The notes under the pieces are model-generated. The model saw nothing but the letters and a program-made list of their open reading frames with translations. It was not told the origin of the DNA and did no database searches. From Steinernema hermaphroditum (lineage: Eukaryota; Nematoda; Chromadorea; Rhabditida; Steinernematidae): a stretch of DNA of 64,000 bases. Below, piece after piece: positions 19,652 to 32,990 of the stretch (the stretch's first letter is position 1; each line of letters begins with the position of its first letter). The DNA lies in the NCBI GenBank assembly GCA_030435675.1, contig CM059624.1, positions 10,812,769-10,876,768 on the forward strand. The letters run 5' to 3'. The position numbers were made by a program, and so were the translations under genes.

Positions 19652-19890
19652 ATATTGGGTTGATGAGTAAGTAGTATCAGAGCCAGCAAAGACGGAGCCA
19701 TTGGACCAAAGACCCGTCCCTCCGAAGCAGATGCGAGTTATGAAGCCACCCCAGCGCCCCAACCACCGCGAGAAAGAGAAGTTCCGCTGCATTTTCTGGA
19801 GTTTTGATGACTTCAATCACATGAGCCCCATGAAGCACGCCGCCACCGGTTCGACATTAATGCCGCCTCAGAGGTCAGTAATCAAGTTAA
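19652..19890 (+). repeat. mariner-type end followed by a relative of the 53.2-53.8 kb element
   Basis: ATATTGGGTTGATG at about 19653 repeats the terminal word of the mariner relic at 12975, but no matching right end was found. Directly after it, 19715-19885 resembles 53520-53680: CCGAAGCAGATGCGAG is identical, then related words such as TTCCG, TTTCTGGA and CCGGTTCGAC keep order. By eye about two thirds of positions agree. Confidence 0.55.
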
Positions 19891-22800
19891 GCCAAGACAG
19901 TAGTCAGATCTTCATGTTTTGGTAGGAAGTGAAGTGATATCTCCGAGAGCCTTTGATTAACTTTACGAACTATGCAACCTATAGATTTTGCCTTTTTACA
20001 CTGAGAACAGCCTCCTATCTACCGGACTTCATTGCTCATAGCCGAAAGGCTTCAAGACTAGCCGACAAAACGATAATTTTGAAATTTCTTCGACCACCTG
20101 GTCTAGATCCTCACTCACTCGTTGATCCTCACTACTCTAGATACGCACAATAAAAGATAGAGAAGATGGTGAGAAACAGTCGAATTGAATGCAAAATGTA
20201 GCTGGAGTTGCGTGAGTAATGAAGGCAGTCGTGGGAACATCCTACACAAGCTGTGAAAAACAAGTGGAGATCATGCGAAAATCCTTATTCGAAGTCTTGT
20301 GATTAGTGCTAGTAATCATGTTTTCAAGTGAGGAAGACGCTGGAGAAGATCAAAGCTCGATATATGCACACATCGGCTTTGCTCTGTAGACGTTTATACG
20401 GATTTCCAGAGGAGGACATAAATAAAATCACGCATTTAAAAGCTAGGAACATTATTGGAAATGAGGCTCAAAGAATGAGGCATAAACTACCGTTATTGAG
20501 TTGCAAAGACAAGAACAACCAAAGTTCAGAAGTCATGAGTGTTTGCATTTACAAGTCTGAAGAGAAGTGGCACTTTTACGCTAAAGAGAACTCAAGCGTG
20601 AACGCATCGAAAAGTGCGATCCATGTGTTGTTTGGCGATTAGGAGCTTAAATTAAATAACAAATTCCACTGGAAATTCTATTTTTGAAGAATACTTGTTT
20701 CCTTTAAACGCGCTAAACTTCAGGTACTAAAATATAGTCAAAAATGTATTAGGAATACTGAAGGCGATCAACGGAGAGGTGCGGCCCACCAAAGGCAATT
20801 GAACAGCCATGCACTTTTGATTTACACTTCCGATGAAAGCTATCGGTGTGGTCCGTGATGTACACGATCGCATATAGCGAAGTGCCCTCCACTTATTTTT
20901 ATTTAATTGGCTTCACAATCAGCTTAGCTTTGAGAATTTCTTTGGTAAATAGCGCCAGGCACATATGGTGGTACGCTCTCAGGTACCCCATGGGAATGTG
21001 CACGACAAGCAATAACACTAGTCCTCGGTCGTGTGGGAAAAGTTACATATATAACTATTGGTGAAAAGTAGGATCGGCATCTTCAAGGCAATGTCGAATC
21101 TTCAGTATTCATGAGTGAAAATCAAAAATGGAAGCCGATCGTAAAGCAACACTTGTGAAAAGAGGTCCGATGATGCGACACGCAACTTTCCGGTCGTGGT
21201 CAGCTATACGTAACGAACACAATTCGTTTGTTGCTACGTGCCTAAGACCCTAAATGGCTCCGAAGGCTCCAAAATGACGCAACGCCGGAACAAACTTTCG
21301 AAACAAACGAATTGCAGGATGACAAAGCGACGCGAAGAGTCATTAGTCTGCCAGGACGAAGGGATCACCCCATAGCCGCGAAAGTACATCTTCCAGCGGA
21401 CCCTGGAACAACGGACGGCGCGCGAGAGGGCCACAACGAATTCGTCAAAGTTCGCCCTCGCATTCGCCTAAGCGGCGGCGCTTAACCCGAAAGCGCTCCC
21501 TTGCCCCGATACTTAATAATTCATAAGTCCTTTACTGAACACACAAATCGGTGGTGGCGGAGATTTGGACGAATCAATTATGCTCTGGTCCAAATTAGAA
21601 CTCCTCCTCCGCGAACACTTGTCACGGCATGGAAGATGGAGCTGCGGTTGCTACCCATCACATGTCGGGAGATGCGGAAGGCGCGCGGAGGGTCTCGCGA
21701 AAGTGGGCAATAAATATTGTCGAGAACATAATCTCGGCGCCGGCGCCGAAAACGCTTCCGATTAGTCCACGGTGGCCATGACGCGTTCTGCCACGATCTT
21801 GTACGTGCTCGGCGAAGCAGTAACGTTGTTCGCACGATAATTGTATTAAACGGGCAATCAGCAGGAACTGGGATGGCGGTGATTGCCGGCACTACATAAG
21901 TGGATTACGATTGGTTCGGTGTGAAGATGACGTGACTGATTGAATTCTATGTTTAAGAAAAAGTTCCTCTAAGAATAGACGTCCTTCTTCAATAAAAACA
22001 TCCTTATTTGGTTTCGATTTGCGATGGGATGCATCGATTCGTGTCAGAGCTGAGGAAGCTTAAAGTTCTGTGAGCGGTGGATGAGATGAAAGACTAAGTA
22101 AGCTTTGGTCTTGATTACTTAATTTGATATTTTAATTAAGATAACATCAATTTGTGGTGCTTACATACTTGCGCAGTAGCTAATCTTTTGAGAGTTCGTC
22201 ATGGATAGCACCCAAAATAAATCAAATATTGAGAGATTATGGATTTTCACTTGCGGTGGCTGTGACGATCGGTCGGGTCTCAGAAATGAGCTGAGTGAGC
22301 GGTCGCTCTTGGCACACTAAGAGCATCCCAATGTCGGGTTACTGGCGTAGTGTCGGGCATCATCGTGAATTCTTTACATTTTTAGGCACCTTCTAAGAGC
22401 AGGCCCTTTTGATTAAAAACATCATCGTCTTATTTGGACAGATACATCAAAAGGAATCTATAATCTAATTTAGCTATACCAAAAGGTCATTACAGAAGGA
22501 GAAATAGATGAAAAAAGATGGAAAAAATAGCTCTCTCATCATTTAAGTTTTTCGGCAACAAAAATCTCAACAATATATCGATCTCTCATTCACAATGGAA
22601 CTTTTTAAAGAAGTGGGCTTTTGGTCAAAACAAGAGAGGGGAAGTCAATATTTGCTCTCCACGTTTGTAGTGTGAGAGCTTGACGGAGCAGCCTCTTCCG
22701 AGCGGTCAGGGGTCGCGAGGCAAACATGCATTTCATCGAAAGGAACCGACTTCTGGCAGAAGCTCTTAGTTAGTGTTTTCGGGAGCTAATCCCAGTAATG

Positions 22801-23679
22801 CCCATGGAGACCCTAAAGCGCCTTCTCCGTCGCTGTCAAGAGGGGCGTCGCGTCGGGCTGCAATAAAGTGATAAATTTCGAAAATGCAAAAAGAGGATAA
22901 GTGTGAGGATTCACCATCCAATTCGTTCGAAATCATTTTTCATCGTCAGAATTTGCTATAAAAGGCGGAGGGTGTCATTTGCAGATGGGCCTCGAGGGCC
23001 CTCCCGAACGGGGCAATCAGAATTTGGAGAGACAATGAGAGGAAACGACGTTTCGCGCCGAGAAGGAGAGAGAGTCAACAAACACGTTTGTTTGGGGCGG
23101 CGGACAAATTGGGAACGGACAATCCCGCGGGTGAGCTTTGTGCGTGAACGATAAGCTGTTGAATGATGGATGGGAGGGTGCGGGAGGAGGGCATGATTGC
23201 GTCCGGGATGAAAGCTTAGACGGCGGAGATGGGAGTGGGAGGCGAGAGGGAATGACGAAGACAAGCAGAATGGGAGCGAGTAATTAATGCAGTTCTCACG
23301 CGTACCCGTGGACTTATCCAAGGTGGTGGGACGCGAAAGGGGATGAATTGTTTTTTCTCGCCACGGGATTGGCAAGTTCTGAAGAATGTTGACACCATAC
23401 CATGAGAATACTTCTTGGAACGTTCTTGGAAAGAGGAATCACAAAAACAATGGTGGAAAGCTAAACAGCTAGAAGGGGAGCCTGAAGGTGGCTTACTTTC
23501 TCCGGTGCGTTTTGTATTCTGTGTGTTGCCTTACTGTGGTGAAGCAGAAGACTGTAACTTTTGCCGGAGGGATGACCCAGGGGGAATGCCAGGAATTCAA
23601 GTTATTGATGTCTCATTCCATTTATCAAATGGCATTCACCCTGCAAGATATCTCAACGAAGAACCATAGATCACCGCAG
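19891..23679. other. gene-poor, no supported gene
   Basis: The longest opening, 20328-20639 on the plus strand (104 codons, no known domain, no splice support), is not convincing. GC-rich patches at 21200-21900 and 22670-23400 contain G-rich and CAATAAA words and may be regulatory. A short inverted repeat (CAATTCGTTTGTT and its complement) lies at about 21225 and 21302. Confidence 0.4.
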
Positions 23680-23979
23680 TCACTGCTTCTCTCCCTTCGG
23701 AGTCGAAGATAGCTGCGAAGTGTCGAAGAGGCTGAATCCTGCAGTAGCGCGATGGTAGGGCCCAGTGGGCGAAGTGGAATCACCGGAGCGGCTGGCGAAG
23801 TTGGAGCGGATCTGCAGCTTTTGAGGCTCAGGTGCTGAAGGCGAGACGGTGTTTGGCACACGTTCCACGTCAGCCACGACGAACAAAAACGGGGCGATCG
23901 GCCAAGTGCGTGAATCACGCTCATAGCCTGTTCTGCACATGGTCATTTTTTCAAAAAGTAAAGCATTCTCTTGGATCAT
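23680..23979 (-). CDS. hypothetical 99-aa ORF
   Basis: An ATG-started minus-strand frame ends in TGA at 23680. Its second half has balanced codon use and a soluble, Ser/Pro-rich character (APEPQKLQIRSNFASRSGDS). It follows a weak CTATCAG acceptor 4 bases before the ATG. There is no domain and no neighbour suggesting a role. It could be a terminal exon or chance. Confidence 0.25.
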   Translation of the reverse strand: MIQENALLFEKMTMCRTGYERDSRTWPIAPFLFVVADVERVPNTVSPSAPEPQKLQIRSNFASRSGDSTSPTGPYHRATAGFSLFDTSQLSSTPKGEKQ

Positions 23980-26779
23980 TACGCTGATAGAAACATGACA
24001 AAAGCAAGCAGAAGAAAGACGCCTTTAGTGGTTTTTTTTTCAATAAGTTGTTCTGGTTCCATGTGGCTTATAAAAAGTGAAATATTAGGTTCTGGCATTA
24101 ACTTTAAGAGTATTTTGAAAACACGGCAATATATTATATTCATACATCTATATCAAATTACAAAGTTCGTCTGCATTTGTGCTCGTCAAATGCAAATGCA
24201 GCTATCTTTCAATATCAAGGGTTATGGCCACGAGCAATTAAACATGGTTTACCTAGACGAGTAAAAAAAGCTGTGAGTTGAAAAAAAGAGGTTCAAAAGG
24301 AGTGCAAGCAGAGAATTAGAAGTGACGTGCTTTTGTCGGGAAAAATAAGGAAAACTTCGTCCAGGAAAGCGTCCAGAAAATTGGCACAAAGAACTATATG
24401 AACAGCTAGAAGTCTACATGACAAGAAATGTCAGCCGTGCGCATGTTATGTTAGACGGAAACGAAGTTACGTCTTTTCATCCGCCGCATCCTGTTTGCGT
24501 AATACACAGGCTGCTGACAACAGCAACAACCGATGACTCATCAAGAAATAATTATTTTAGAGGTATTTGTCACATGCAGATGCTCGATCTTGTATTCAGA
24601 GGATTGCAGAAGCGGCACGATTGTTCATCTGTGGTGGTGGTGTATCGTTCGTTCATTAACTTCTAGCTTCGAAAGTTTGGGGGGGGGGGGGGTATCTAGT
24701 TTTTGGAATTGCTTGCGAAATATTGCGAGATCCATTCCATGCTATCAAGGATTATGGTCACAAGCAAGTGATTCCAACAATCACTTTGGCTGAACAGATT
24801 TGATGAGATGGCTAACAAAGGAAAAATGTTTACCATTGGAAACAAAAAATACTAAAACAAAAGCTCGTAAAATGTGGTTCCTAGAGGACAACAAATCTTA
24901 TTTTCAGCGCTTTGCACTTTCCTGACGAGCACCAAAACTTCTCTCACAAAGTGCAGTGAAAACAGCCAAACTGAATTAAAGTTCAGTTCCCCTAATCACA
25001 ACTATCCTCCAGCAGCCAAGGGCTCTACAGAATGCCGCTGTACGGGGGAGTAATCTGGCTGAGATTTCGGGGGCGCGTTATGCGTGTGCGCAATGAAGAC
25101 GGCGATGGCGGCGCATAACAATGATCACCACAAGATGGACGACTTCTTGTTGGCCCCGCGGGATTACACTTTTGACGTATGTCCAAAATTGGAACCTTCG
25201 CGCCGATTTTCTCAGGCAGATTCGGTGAACGAGCGGCGGAGGATTAGATGATGTCAGATAATGGAGGGGCACACGAAGACGATGGGTTCAAGGGTCGGGC
25301 GGCGCGGGAAATGTTTCTGAAAGGGATGCGATAGGCAAACACTACACTGAAAGGCGTTCCTTTTCCACCGAAAGTTATAACCGGCATTTATTTTCATCTT
25401 CTAGCACTGGTAATCTGTCAATCTGATGAAAAAATCTCGCAAATAAATAGAAATTGTAGTTTGAGGAAGGAAGTTATATGTGTGTGTCGGTGGCAAACGG
25501 TCCCAGAAGGCCTGGAACGCCAGAAAGTTGTAATTCCACTGTCTCGCCAGGAAGCTCTTTACTTTGCCCGACACCGTCCGTCGTCCATCCAAGAGCATAA
25601 ACTCGAAAAAGCCCTAAAACATAAGCTTTCTGTGGATGATATAAAGATTTATTAAATCCAAAGGTAAGTGTGTATTGCACTACATGACATCAAATTACAT
25701 ACATAGATTCATTTTTGATCGTGCGAAAGTATCGTCGTCAAGTGACTATTACGACGGCGAAAGGTGCAACCCATCGTTTCCTGTGTTACAAATTACCTAG
25801 TAATATGAATCGGCCCAGTTGAATGCTTTGCGAGGACGCTGCCACATCAAAATGAAGACCAATTTTCTTGTTGAAGCCCTAAGACGATCAGAAATATCAG
25901 GCTATCTGTTTTTCCTACCATTTCCTCGTTGCAGTGCATGCGAAAGCTATGGTGAATAGGACCTTCCACGAGAATTAGTTTAATGTATTCGTGATTTCAG
26001 CCTGTTAATTGGTGGAGTTGGTGCGCGGAATATAGCAGAATATATCAAATCACTAGGTTTATCTTAAGCTGTAAGAGAACTAAGCGCGACGCTAGGCGCG
26101 AAAAATGCGCGCTAAAGGCGGCACGCTAACGTAACCCCATCGTTAATTGTCCAAAAATACGTCGGTTACTGAAATGTCGGCTACTGAAAAGTCGTAGTAC
26201 CCGTAATCTCGATAGCTGGGATGAAAAGACGTTTTTGTTGCATTTCTGAGGTACAGAACCAGCAGATGGCTGAAGCTCACTTAACTACCTGACTATCTGA
26301 ACACAACACAAACGCCATATTCATTCATTTCCTCAACAGTGATCTCTGATTAAAGTATCAATCGTATCTCTTGGCCCTGCGTGCAACCGAGTCGTATACC
26401 AGCTGATAACATTCGCAGTTGCTACTCCCTGGCGTTATGCAAACATTTCGTCGACTTTTATGGCCGCCGGAGTACAGAAGTTGAGTTCGGCCCCTTTGAC
26501 GACCTACTTGCTACTGTGCGTGAAATACTGTCATGCTTCCCCGTGCTCACACTTCTAATCTCCGACAACGAAGTTTATTGATGTTTTCTACAACAAGATC
26601 GGAGGTACATACATACAATTTGAGAAGACATTTCGTGTTCAACAACAATAAAGTATACAGTAAGACGAAATGGTAACAACTGAGAGCGAGAGCGCCGATA
26701 GAATACTGAACAAAACGATAAAAGTGTAATCTCAATTTCCAGATAATCTGCGTACAAAGACTATGAGAAGGGACATTTT
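23980..26779. other. gene-poor, homopolymer and short ORFs only
   Basis: A run of 14 G lies at 24679-24692. The plus-strand opening at 25461-25655 (64 codons) has no splice support. TTTATT at about 26573, read on the minus strand, is an AATAAA that could serve the Smaug gene or another minus-strand transcript. Confidence 0.35.
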
Positions 26780-27013
26780 TCAGATTTTTCGTGAAGGTGG
26801 CTTTATACAGAGTTGTGCAAATTTTCGGGTGTGTTCGGCGATGCGAGGCGGAGGGCTCGACGGCATCCGAGGCGGTGGAGATCTGGTATCGTAGAGAATG
26901 TCATGATAGCGTGGACAAGGCACATAGAGGAAATAAAGCAAGAGAATGACGACGACAGATGTTATAGCTACAGAAGAAATGATATGATAGCCGAAAGGCA
27001 CCGATGTGGCCAA
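26780..27013 (-). CDS. hypothetical exon with one membrane segment
   Basis: The minus-strand frame is open for 77 codons without an ATG at its 5' end and contains one hydrophobic span (SSVAITSVVVILLLYFLYV), then a Pro-rich part (SPPPRMPSSPPPR). It lies only about 245 bp after the stop of the Smaug-like gene on the same strand, so it may be 3' UTR. No family is recognised. Confidence 0.2.
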   Translation of the reverse strand: MATSVPFGYHIISSVAITSVVVILLLYFLYVPCPRYHDILYDTRSPPPRMPSSPPPRIAEHTRKFAQLCIKPPSRKI

Positions 27014-27257
27014 GTGGATACGGTGGGAAGGGATAGGACAGGGAAAAATATATCACAATGAGGACGTCCGAGCGCAGTTGGAGGATCTTAGGAGCGCTCT
27101 TTGCTCGGCGAGCAAAGCCAACGGTCTCGGCAGCGAAGGCACATGGAGGAGAGGGCTGGGAAGTGAGGTTCAAGGGCAGAGGCGCGCAGCGCCGAGTCAG
27201 CACAGCTGGGGTGTGGTGGTCACCCAGCAAGGGAAGGACCCTTGGGATTTTACAGTC

Positions 27258-30200
27258 TTAGTTGGCCGCCACTGTCCACAACGACTGGGACTCCTGACGC
27301 GTGAGAGGCTTCAGCTTCCGGCCAGTGCCGATGGGGATTGAGTAGGATGACGTTGCCGGCCGATTGAAGAAGCCAAGGGAGATGTCGTTGCAGACGGCGT
27401 CGTCGAAGTTGTGCTCGTCGAAGTCGTACACAATCAAGTCGGTGTTCTCGTCGAAGTCATTCGACGACATCGACGGCGACGGTGAGTGGGTCGACTCGGC
27501 CGGAGGGGACAGCACTAAAGCGGCGAATTCACATGAATTCTTGAGAGGTTCCGGCTCACCTTGAGGGGGACTTCCGGAGCGATCGGAGAAGGAGGGGAAG
27601 GAGCCGCTCGAGGTGGAGCTGGCGGAGGAGGGCGCTTGAGGGGTGTTGGACAGGGCTAAAACTGGAGTTTGTGCCTTCTGCATGAGAAATGTCCCTTACC
27701 ATTGTTCCAATCGCTGAAGGAGAAGTGCTGCGGAGGGGGGAAGCAAGTGAAGATGTCGTTGTGACGAAGCGAAGAAGGCAGGGCGGAGGAGAGGGAAGAG
27801 AGGGAAAACTGCAATTATGCAAATTAGAATCTGATTTATCGATGTGGGAAAGCGCTCATTTCAGGATGTTCCCTAAAACAATAGCCCTAGACGTTTGCTT
27901 TGTTGATAGTTCGCGGATTGCCCATGCGAGGCACCCCTTATCTGCAGGATTTGTTTACACGTCCGCCGCTCCACGTGATTCTACAGTGTTCCTCGTCGTA
28001 AACAAATCCTTACCGAAGACTGTTTGTGATCGCTCCAGCTGTTTTCAACGCCGTTGTTGTCCTGTTGACTGGAGCCATTACTCCACCTCCGATACGGCGC
28101 CGGACTGCCGAAGACAAGCTGGAACTGCTCCTGCTGGCGCCGTTTCTGTAGTCGTCGATGCTCTTCCGCCCGGATCTGAAATGCGGAAACGTGTTTTCTT
28201 GACCATGTTAAGGTGTAGGGCCCTAACGACCGTTTGAATTGGCACAGGAAAGGGAGACACTTGGAGGGACGAGGGAAAGGCGAAAAACGACGGCGGCGAA
28301 CGACCCCACGCCGCGCGAAGAAGAAAGCCCATTAAACTACGTTTAATAGTCGATTGTTCGCACTGCGCAAGGCGAGTGTCATGTCATCGTCTTCGCACAA
28401 TATTGTTGTACTTATGTCGCCTCGCGTCTCAGATCGCAATCTTCTTCTTCGGCGCCGCGCCGGCGGAGGACAAAGGAGGCGAACGATGGGAGAGGAAAGG
28501 GCATGATTTGTGACAACGGTGGCCGAGTGAAAAACAACCGAAACTTTTACGACTCATAAAGATTTACCGTAATCAGGGGCAGCAATGCGACAAAACGGAA
28601 AGCACCGTTTTTCGCGCACGGATGTCGCCGCTCCAGACGGTTTTTATGAGTGCTGACTAATCGTTTGGACATAAACACATAGCGGTCGTTACTCCTAATT
28701 TTTGATGTGGTTCCATTTGGGTACTGTATGATCTACTGGATGGAAAGGATGTCCCTTGTTCAGGTCCTTACCTCAAGGATGTGTGCCATCTGATTCCGGG
28801 CTATCTGAATCTCGAGGCTGCACTTTCTCCTCAACTCCGGTCCATCCGGTCCCGCGATCTGGGACTGCGCCTCGGCGATCTTGCTGACTTGCGACCAGTA
28901 GAAGACGTTGGCCTTTGCGTCCTCGAGCACGTCGCCGGACGTCGGAGGAGGCGGCGGAATCGTCAGCGTCTTCTGCTGCCTTCGCGTGCCGTCTTGAGGT
29001 CGCCGGTTACGGTAGCCGTTGCGCGACATCCCATCCTTGGAGACTCGTTTCCGCGTCGCCAACAGGTCTGGTTGCTGCTGGTTTATCATCGTGATGACCG
29101 CGGTGCGCCAGCCCACCACGCGTCGCTTCTGGCTCTCGGTAAACGCCTAAAGGCACAGAATCACTATAAAGTTGGCGACAACACGGGTGGCAAGGCGCTA
29201 TCTTCCGGAGCGATCGGCAGTTTGACTGTCCGGGGACACTGTTCCCCGGACATTAATTACCGTCGTAAAAGCCCCGAAATGATGAGTTTGTTCACTTACG
29301 TGGTGCTTCATGATGCGCTCGTAGACCTCGAGCAGGTTCACGAGGCCTTCAATGTTCTTCCGCTGTCGGCATCGGCGCTCGTGGATTCGCTCGAGAAGAC
29401 AGATGATGTGGCCGGGGAGGTTCTGCAAGCAAGCACTTTTTGAAAGGGCACTTTTTTGATTTTATACGAAATTTCAGCTGTGTTTAGGGGATTATTTGTG
29501 TTAACTAGTTGCAAAACAAACAAATGCACTCGACTCGGCCGGGACCAATGTAACGATTAATCTTAATCGCCCTGTCACAGCGCACGTGCGCCCTCAAATA
29601 TTTGCCAAAGTCTTCAGTCAAGTCGAGAAGTAGCGGCCGCCGCAAACCCTTACCTTCTCGTCGAGGTCGGTCATCGCCGCGCCGAAACCTTGCTGCTGGT
29701 AGCCGCAGTCGTAGGGCTTCATGGGCGTCGAGAGGATGGTTCGCACTTCGGCGATCACGATAGCGATGTCCAGAAGGGGTTCGCCCTTCTCGTCCACGAA
29801 CTAAAGCCGGGTTGATCGGGGCCACGAGGAGAGGTCACTCACGGATCGGAGGACGGGCACGCGGTCACGCAGCTTGTTGATGCACTGGACGAGCTTCCGG
29901 CGAGCGCCGGTGGTCACCCCACGCTCCAGAAGACACTCCTCGTCCAGGGAGAGCATCTCCTCGTAGCTCATCGACTGCAGCATCTCGGTGTACTTGTGGA
30001 GTCGGAGGCTCTTCAGCCACGAAGCCACATCTGAAACGGCACTGTCGTTAGCTACGCCACTCAATCAGCACTTTGGAGATCTGCAGAGATTGATGGCCCC
30101 GAGGACAAAGCACAATTAGGGCTGCAAAAAAGGAGCAAAAAAGAACGATTTTCGGCCACATAATTAACGGCTCTTGAGGGTCGCCATCGACGCCGACCAA

Positions 30201-32990
30201 TAAAGCCAATAGGGAAATTAGCTCTTAGCCTGTTATTAATAGGCCCAAGAACGTAAGCAGCAATTTCGGACGGCGCGCTCCCTCGCGATGGCTCAGATGT
30301 GGCGCGGCGGCCTTTTGGCGCCAATTCCCCTTTTGCGGCCAGCTGGCGGGTTTATTAGAGAGTGCACGGAATCGTGCGATTTATGGAGAGGAGCGATCTC
30401 TGAACAGCAGGTGGATGGAAGGGGACGCTGATAGCGGAGCCGACGGCAACGACCCGCAAGGTCTGAGTGGTGCAGAGGCAAAGGGCGCCGTCGGCACGAG
30501 AAAGCCGCGGGTTCAGCTCCCCTAGCGGAGAGATGAAGTATAGAATTCGAAAGTGCAGACAAAGTGGACAGACGGTACTGTAGACCGGAGACTGTAGACG
30601 AGTGAGAGACGAGTTGAAAGATGAGTTGGAAGATAAACGGCAGCAGAAAAGTGGCAGAGATAAACAGATAAAGGGGGAAGTTCCCAGATGGTGGCGGGGA
30701 GTAGAAGTTGGCCAAGAAGGTTACTAACCCTAAGAGAGTTTCCTTCCTTGAAAGGCTGATTTGACCAAAAAAGGCGAATGCACTTTGGAAGGCTTTGAAT
30801 AGCTAATACAAGCGCTATTTCGTACTAATTCGGTTGTGCGAAGAGGCTGACTCACGGCAACTTCTCCCTTCTCGACCTTTCTTCGGCCAACAACGCGGTG
30901 TGGCCGCAAAAACTGTGTTGTGCGCGACTACTTAGTGTCGCTTAATTGTTAGCTTAACCGAGAGGAACTTCTCCGCGGCGACGAGATCGTCGAAGACGGC
31001 GTCTTCGCCTCCGCCGTCGTATCTGTCAGCAGCGGCGAAGGACGCCCTTATGAGCAGCAGCACTAAAGTGCATAGCGCGCCAAATCGTTTTTGTGCTCCT
31101 CGCCGGCGATAGCGAGCGAGAGATGACCGAAAAAAACGACAAATCGCAACTTTTTGCGGCGCGCCCAGCGGCTTCGGCTGTCGAAAGTGCAAAAGTGCAT
31201 CCGATGACGCACGGATGCAAGCGGACTCCTCTAAACAAAGTCCAAAGCACAGGGCGTTACGTGTGATTTGCCTAAATATTTAGACAAAACAGAGAAAGGT
31301 TGCCGCTGAATGTTGAACTTTTCGAGTGGTGTCCTTTTAGGGAACGCTTCTCATTTCTTTGGCGACATCGTCAGATATAAAAACGATAGCATTTATCGTA
31401 ATTGAAATCTCTAGAAGATTCAAAAACTCCTGTGTCTCCTGTGTCTTCCGCATGTCCTGCAAGACCAAAAATGGCCATAGGAACGTTGCCTTGTCGATAG
31501 CGATCTCCGTGTTATTGTAATTTACAGCTTTACAACGCGTTCCTCCACGCTCCAAGTGCAAAAGTGCACCGCCGACGGTGTCAGCGGTGGAAATGTACCG
31601 AAACGGAGCTCCCGGTCCTGTCTTCCGACTTATCGCCGCGGCTCTCTTCCTTTCTCCTCGACTAAACCCCCCGGGGCGTGCGTACAATGTTGCGAAGCGC
31701 GACGTCCACAGACAGTCGGCGGCAGGTGATAAAGCGCGGTGATAAGTAATGATAAATTGGTTTGCCTTCATCGCGCACTCCATCTTCTCCGCCGCGTCGT
31801 CGCCTGCGGAGATCCCCGCGGAGCGCCTACAAATATAGTACACGAGAAGTAGCGAAGGTAGGAGGTGGCCGCGTGCGTATCAATCATTCTGCGCGCAGAC
31901 GTCTCCTCGGAAGAGCGTGTGGAGAAGAAAGTTCGAAGTTGGTAAAAACGCGAATTTGTAAAAAGCGGTAATGACAATGATAGATGAGTGACGAGGTGCT
32001 GGCTGCCGGCTGACCGCCTCAGGGGGCCGCCGCCGGTGGCAACTGCTCCACTGACCCCTGCCACCCACTCACTCGGCCGACGGATTTGCGGCAAAACAAT
32101 GTTTCAGGGCGTTTGAGGTCCACTCTACTTTTTGGTCAGAGCCGGTCAAAAAAGCGATGGGGCGTGGCACGTGTGTTTGTACGCAAATCGCAACATTTAA
32201 GGTGATAAAAAGGGACGCTTTATAGTATCTTTACGGTCGCTGAGAGCGAAGATCACCACTGGGAGACTAATAAAAAAGTAAGCTGCTGATAAGAGGCCCC
32301 TTCTTGGCTGTGCTTGCTTGGGCAGACTGTCTACGCCGCTTTTTTGAGTGCATTTTTGAAGGTGTTAGCTGTTTGAGGTGTTTGTGGAGACGTGTTTAGA
32401 GATGTTCCAGTCGAAGATGCGAAGAGGCGATCGGAGACGGCGACAAAGACTTCTAATGGAAGCTAATAAGCGGAGGAGGAATTGAAGTGTTTAAGTGCTT
32501 TCCGTGTTTTGTCCTCGTCTCGACATTTGCATAAAGCGGAAACCGCTTTGGTAAAGACCAACCTTGCATCGTGGGACTCAGCTGCGGCTTCTGCATAACC
32601 GGGCTTTCGGTAGCGATGTGATTCTGGTGACGCGTCCCTCCGAAGTGCTTCGGCTGCGAGGGGTACGCGGGATTCTGGGCGGGATGTCGGAGGTAAGTGG
32701 TAACGGGCGCCGTCATCGTTTTCGTCGCGAGTCCACTTCTTAGAACATCTGAAACAGTGTCGCACTTGATCTCGTGGCGATAGCGTGCCCCGTGGGGGTC
32801 CCCTGGGGACGGACAGAACACGCGCGCCAGACAAGAAGTTCTTGTCTCCAGACAGGCGAAGACCGTCGCCGCGCGAGGGCGGTTTGTATGCTCGCGTGGA
32901 CGCCGCCGCCGCCGCGAGCGAAAACCGATCGCTGCTTTGCGACGACGGCGGCGGCGACGCGATCGCCTCCTGGGAGGGGCAGATCGCCAT
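27258..32990 (-). CDS. Smaug/SAMD4-like RNA-binding translational repressor
   Basis: Ten exons (32990-32822, 32748-32563, 30030-29843, 29800-29654, 29422-29300, 29146-28772, 28175-28014, 27727-27700, 27655-27560, 27514-27258) join in frame into 576 residues. The SAM domain lies at about 119-170 (VASWLKSLRLHKYTEML, YEEMLSLDEECL, GARRKLVQCINKL). It closely follows the Smaug type, which binds stem-loops in mRNA 3' UTRs and recruits deadenylase and translation inhibitors. Two further Smaug blocks follow: LPGHIICLLERI and HHAFTESQKRRVVGW. A long Pro, Ser and Asp-rich C-terminus may recruit partners. The N-terminal dimerisation (SSR1) region known in fly and human was not seen. Exons 1-2 are inferred from phase, donor and acceptor agreement across a 2.5-kb intron and are less certain than exons 3-10. 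Exon 8 has only 28 nt. The start at 32990 is provisional. Confidence 0.85.
30031..32562 (-). other. large second intron of the Smaug-like gene
   Basis: It is 2.5 kb long, while all other introns of the gene are below 1 kb. It contains seven AAGTGCA words, including two direct pairs (31185-31199 and 31554-31568), plus CCAATAAAGCC at 30196. No exon was supported, although several frames are open in GC-rich parts. The content suggests an intronic enhancer. Confidence 0.4.
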
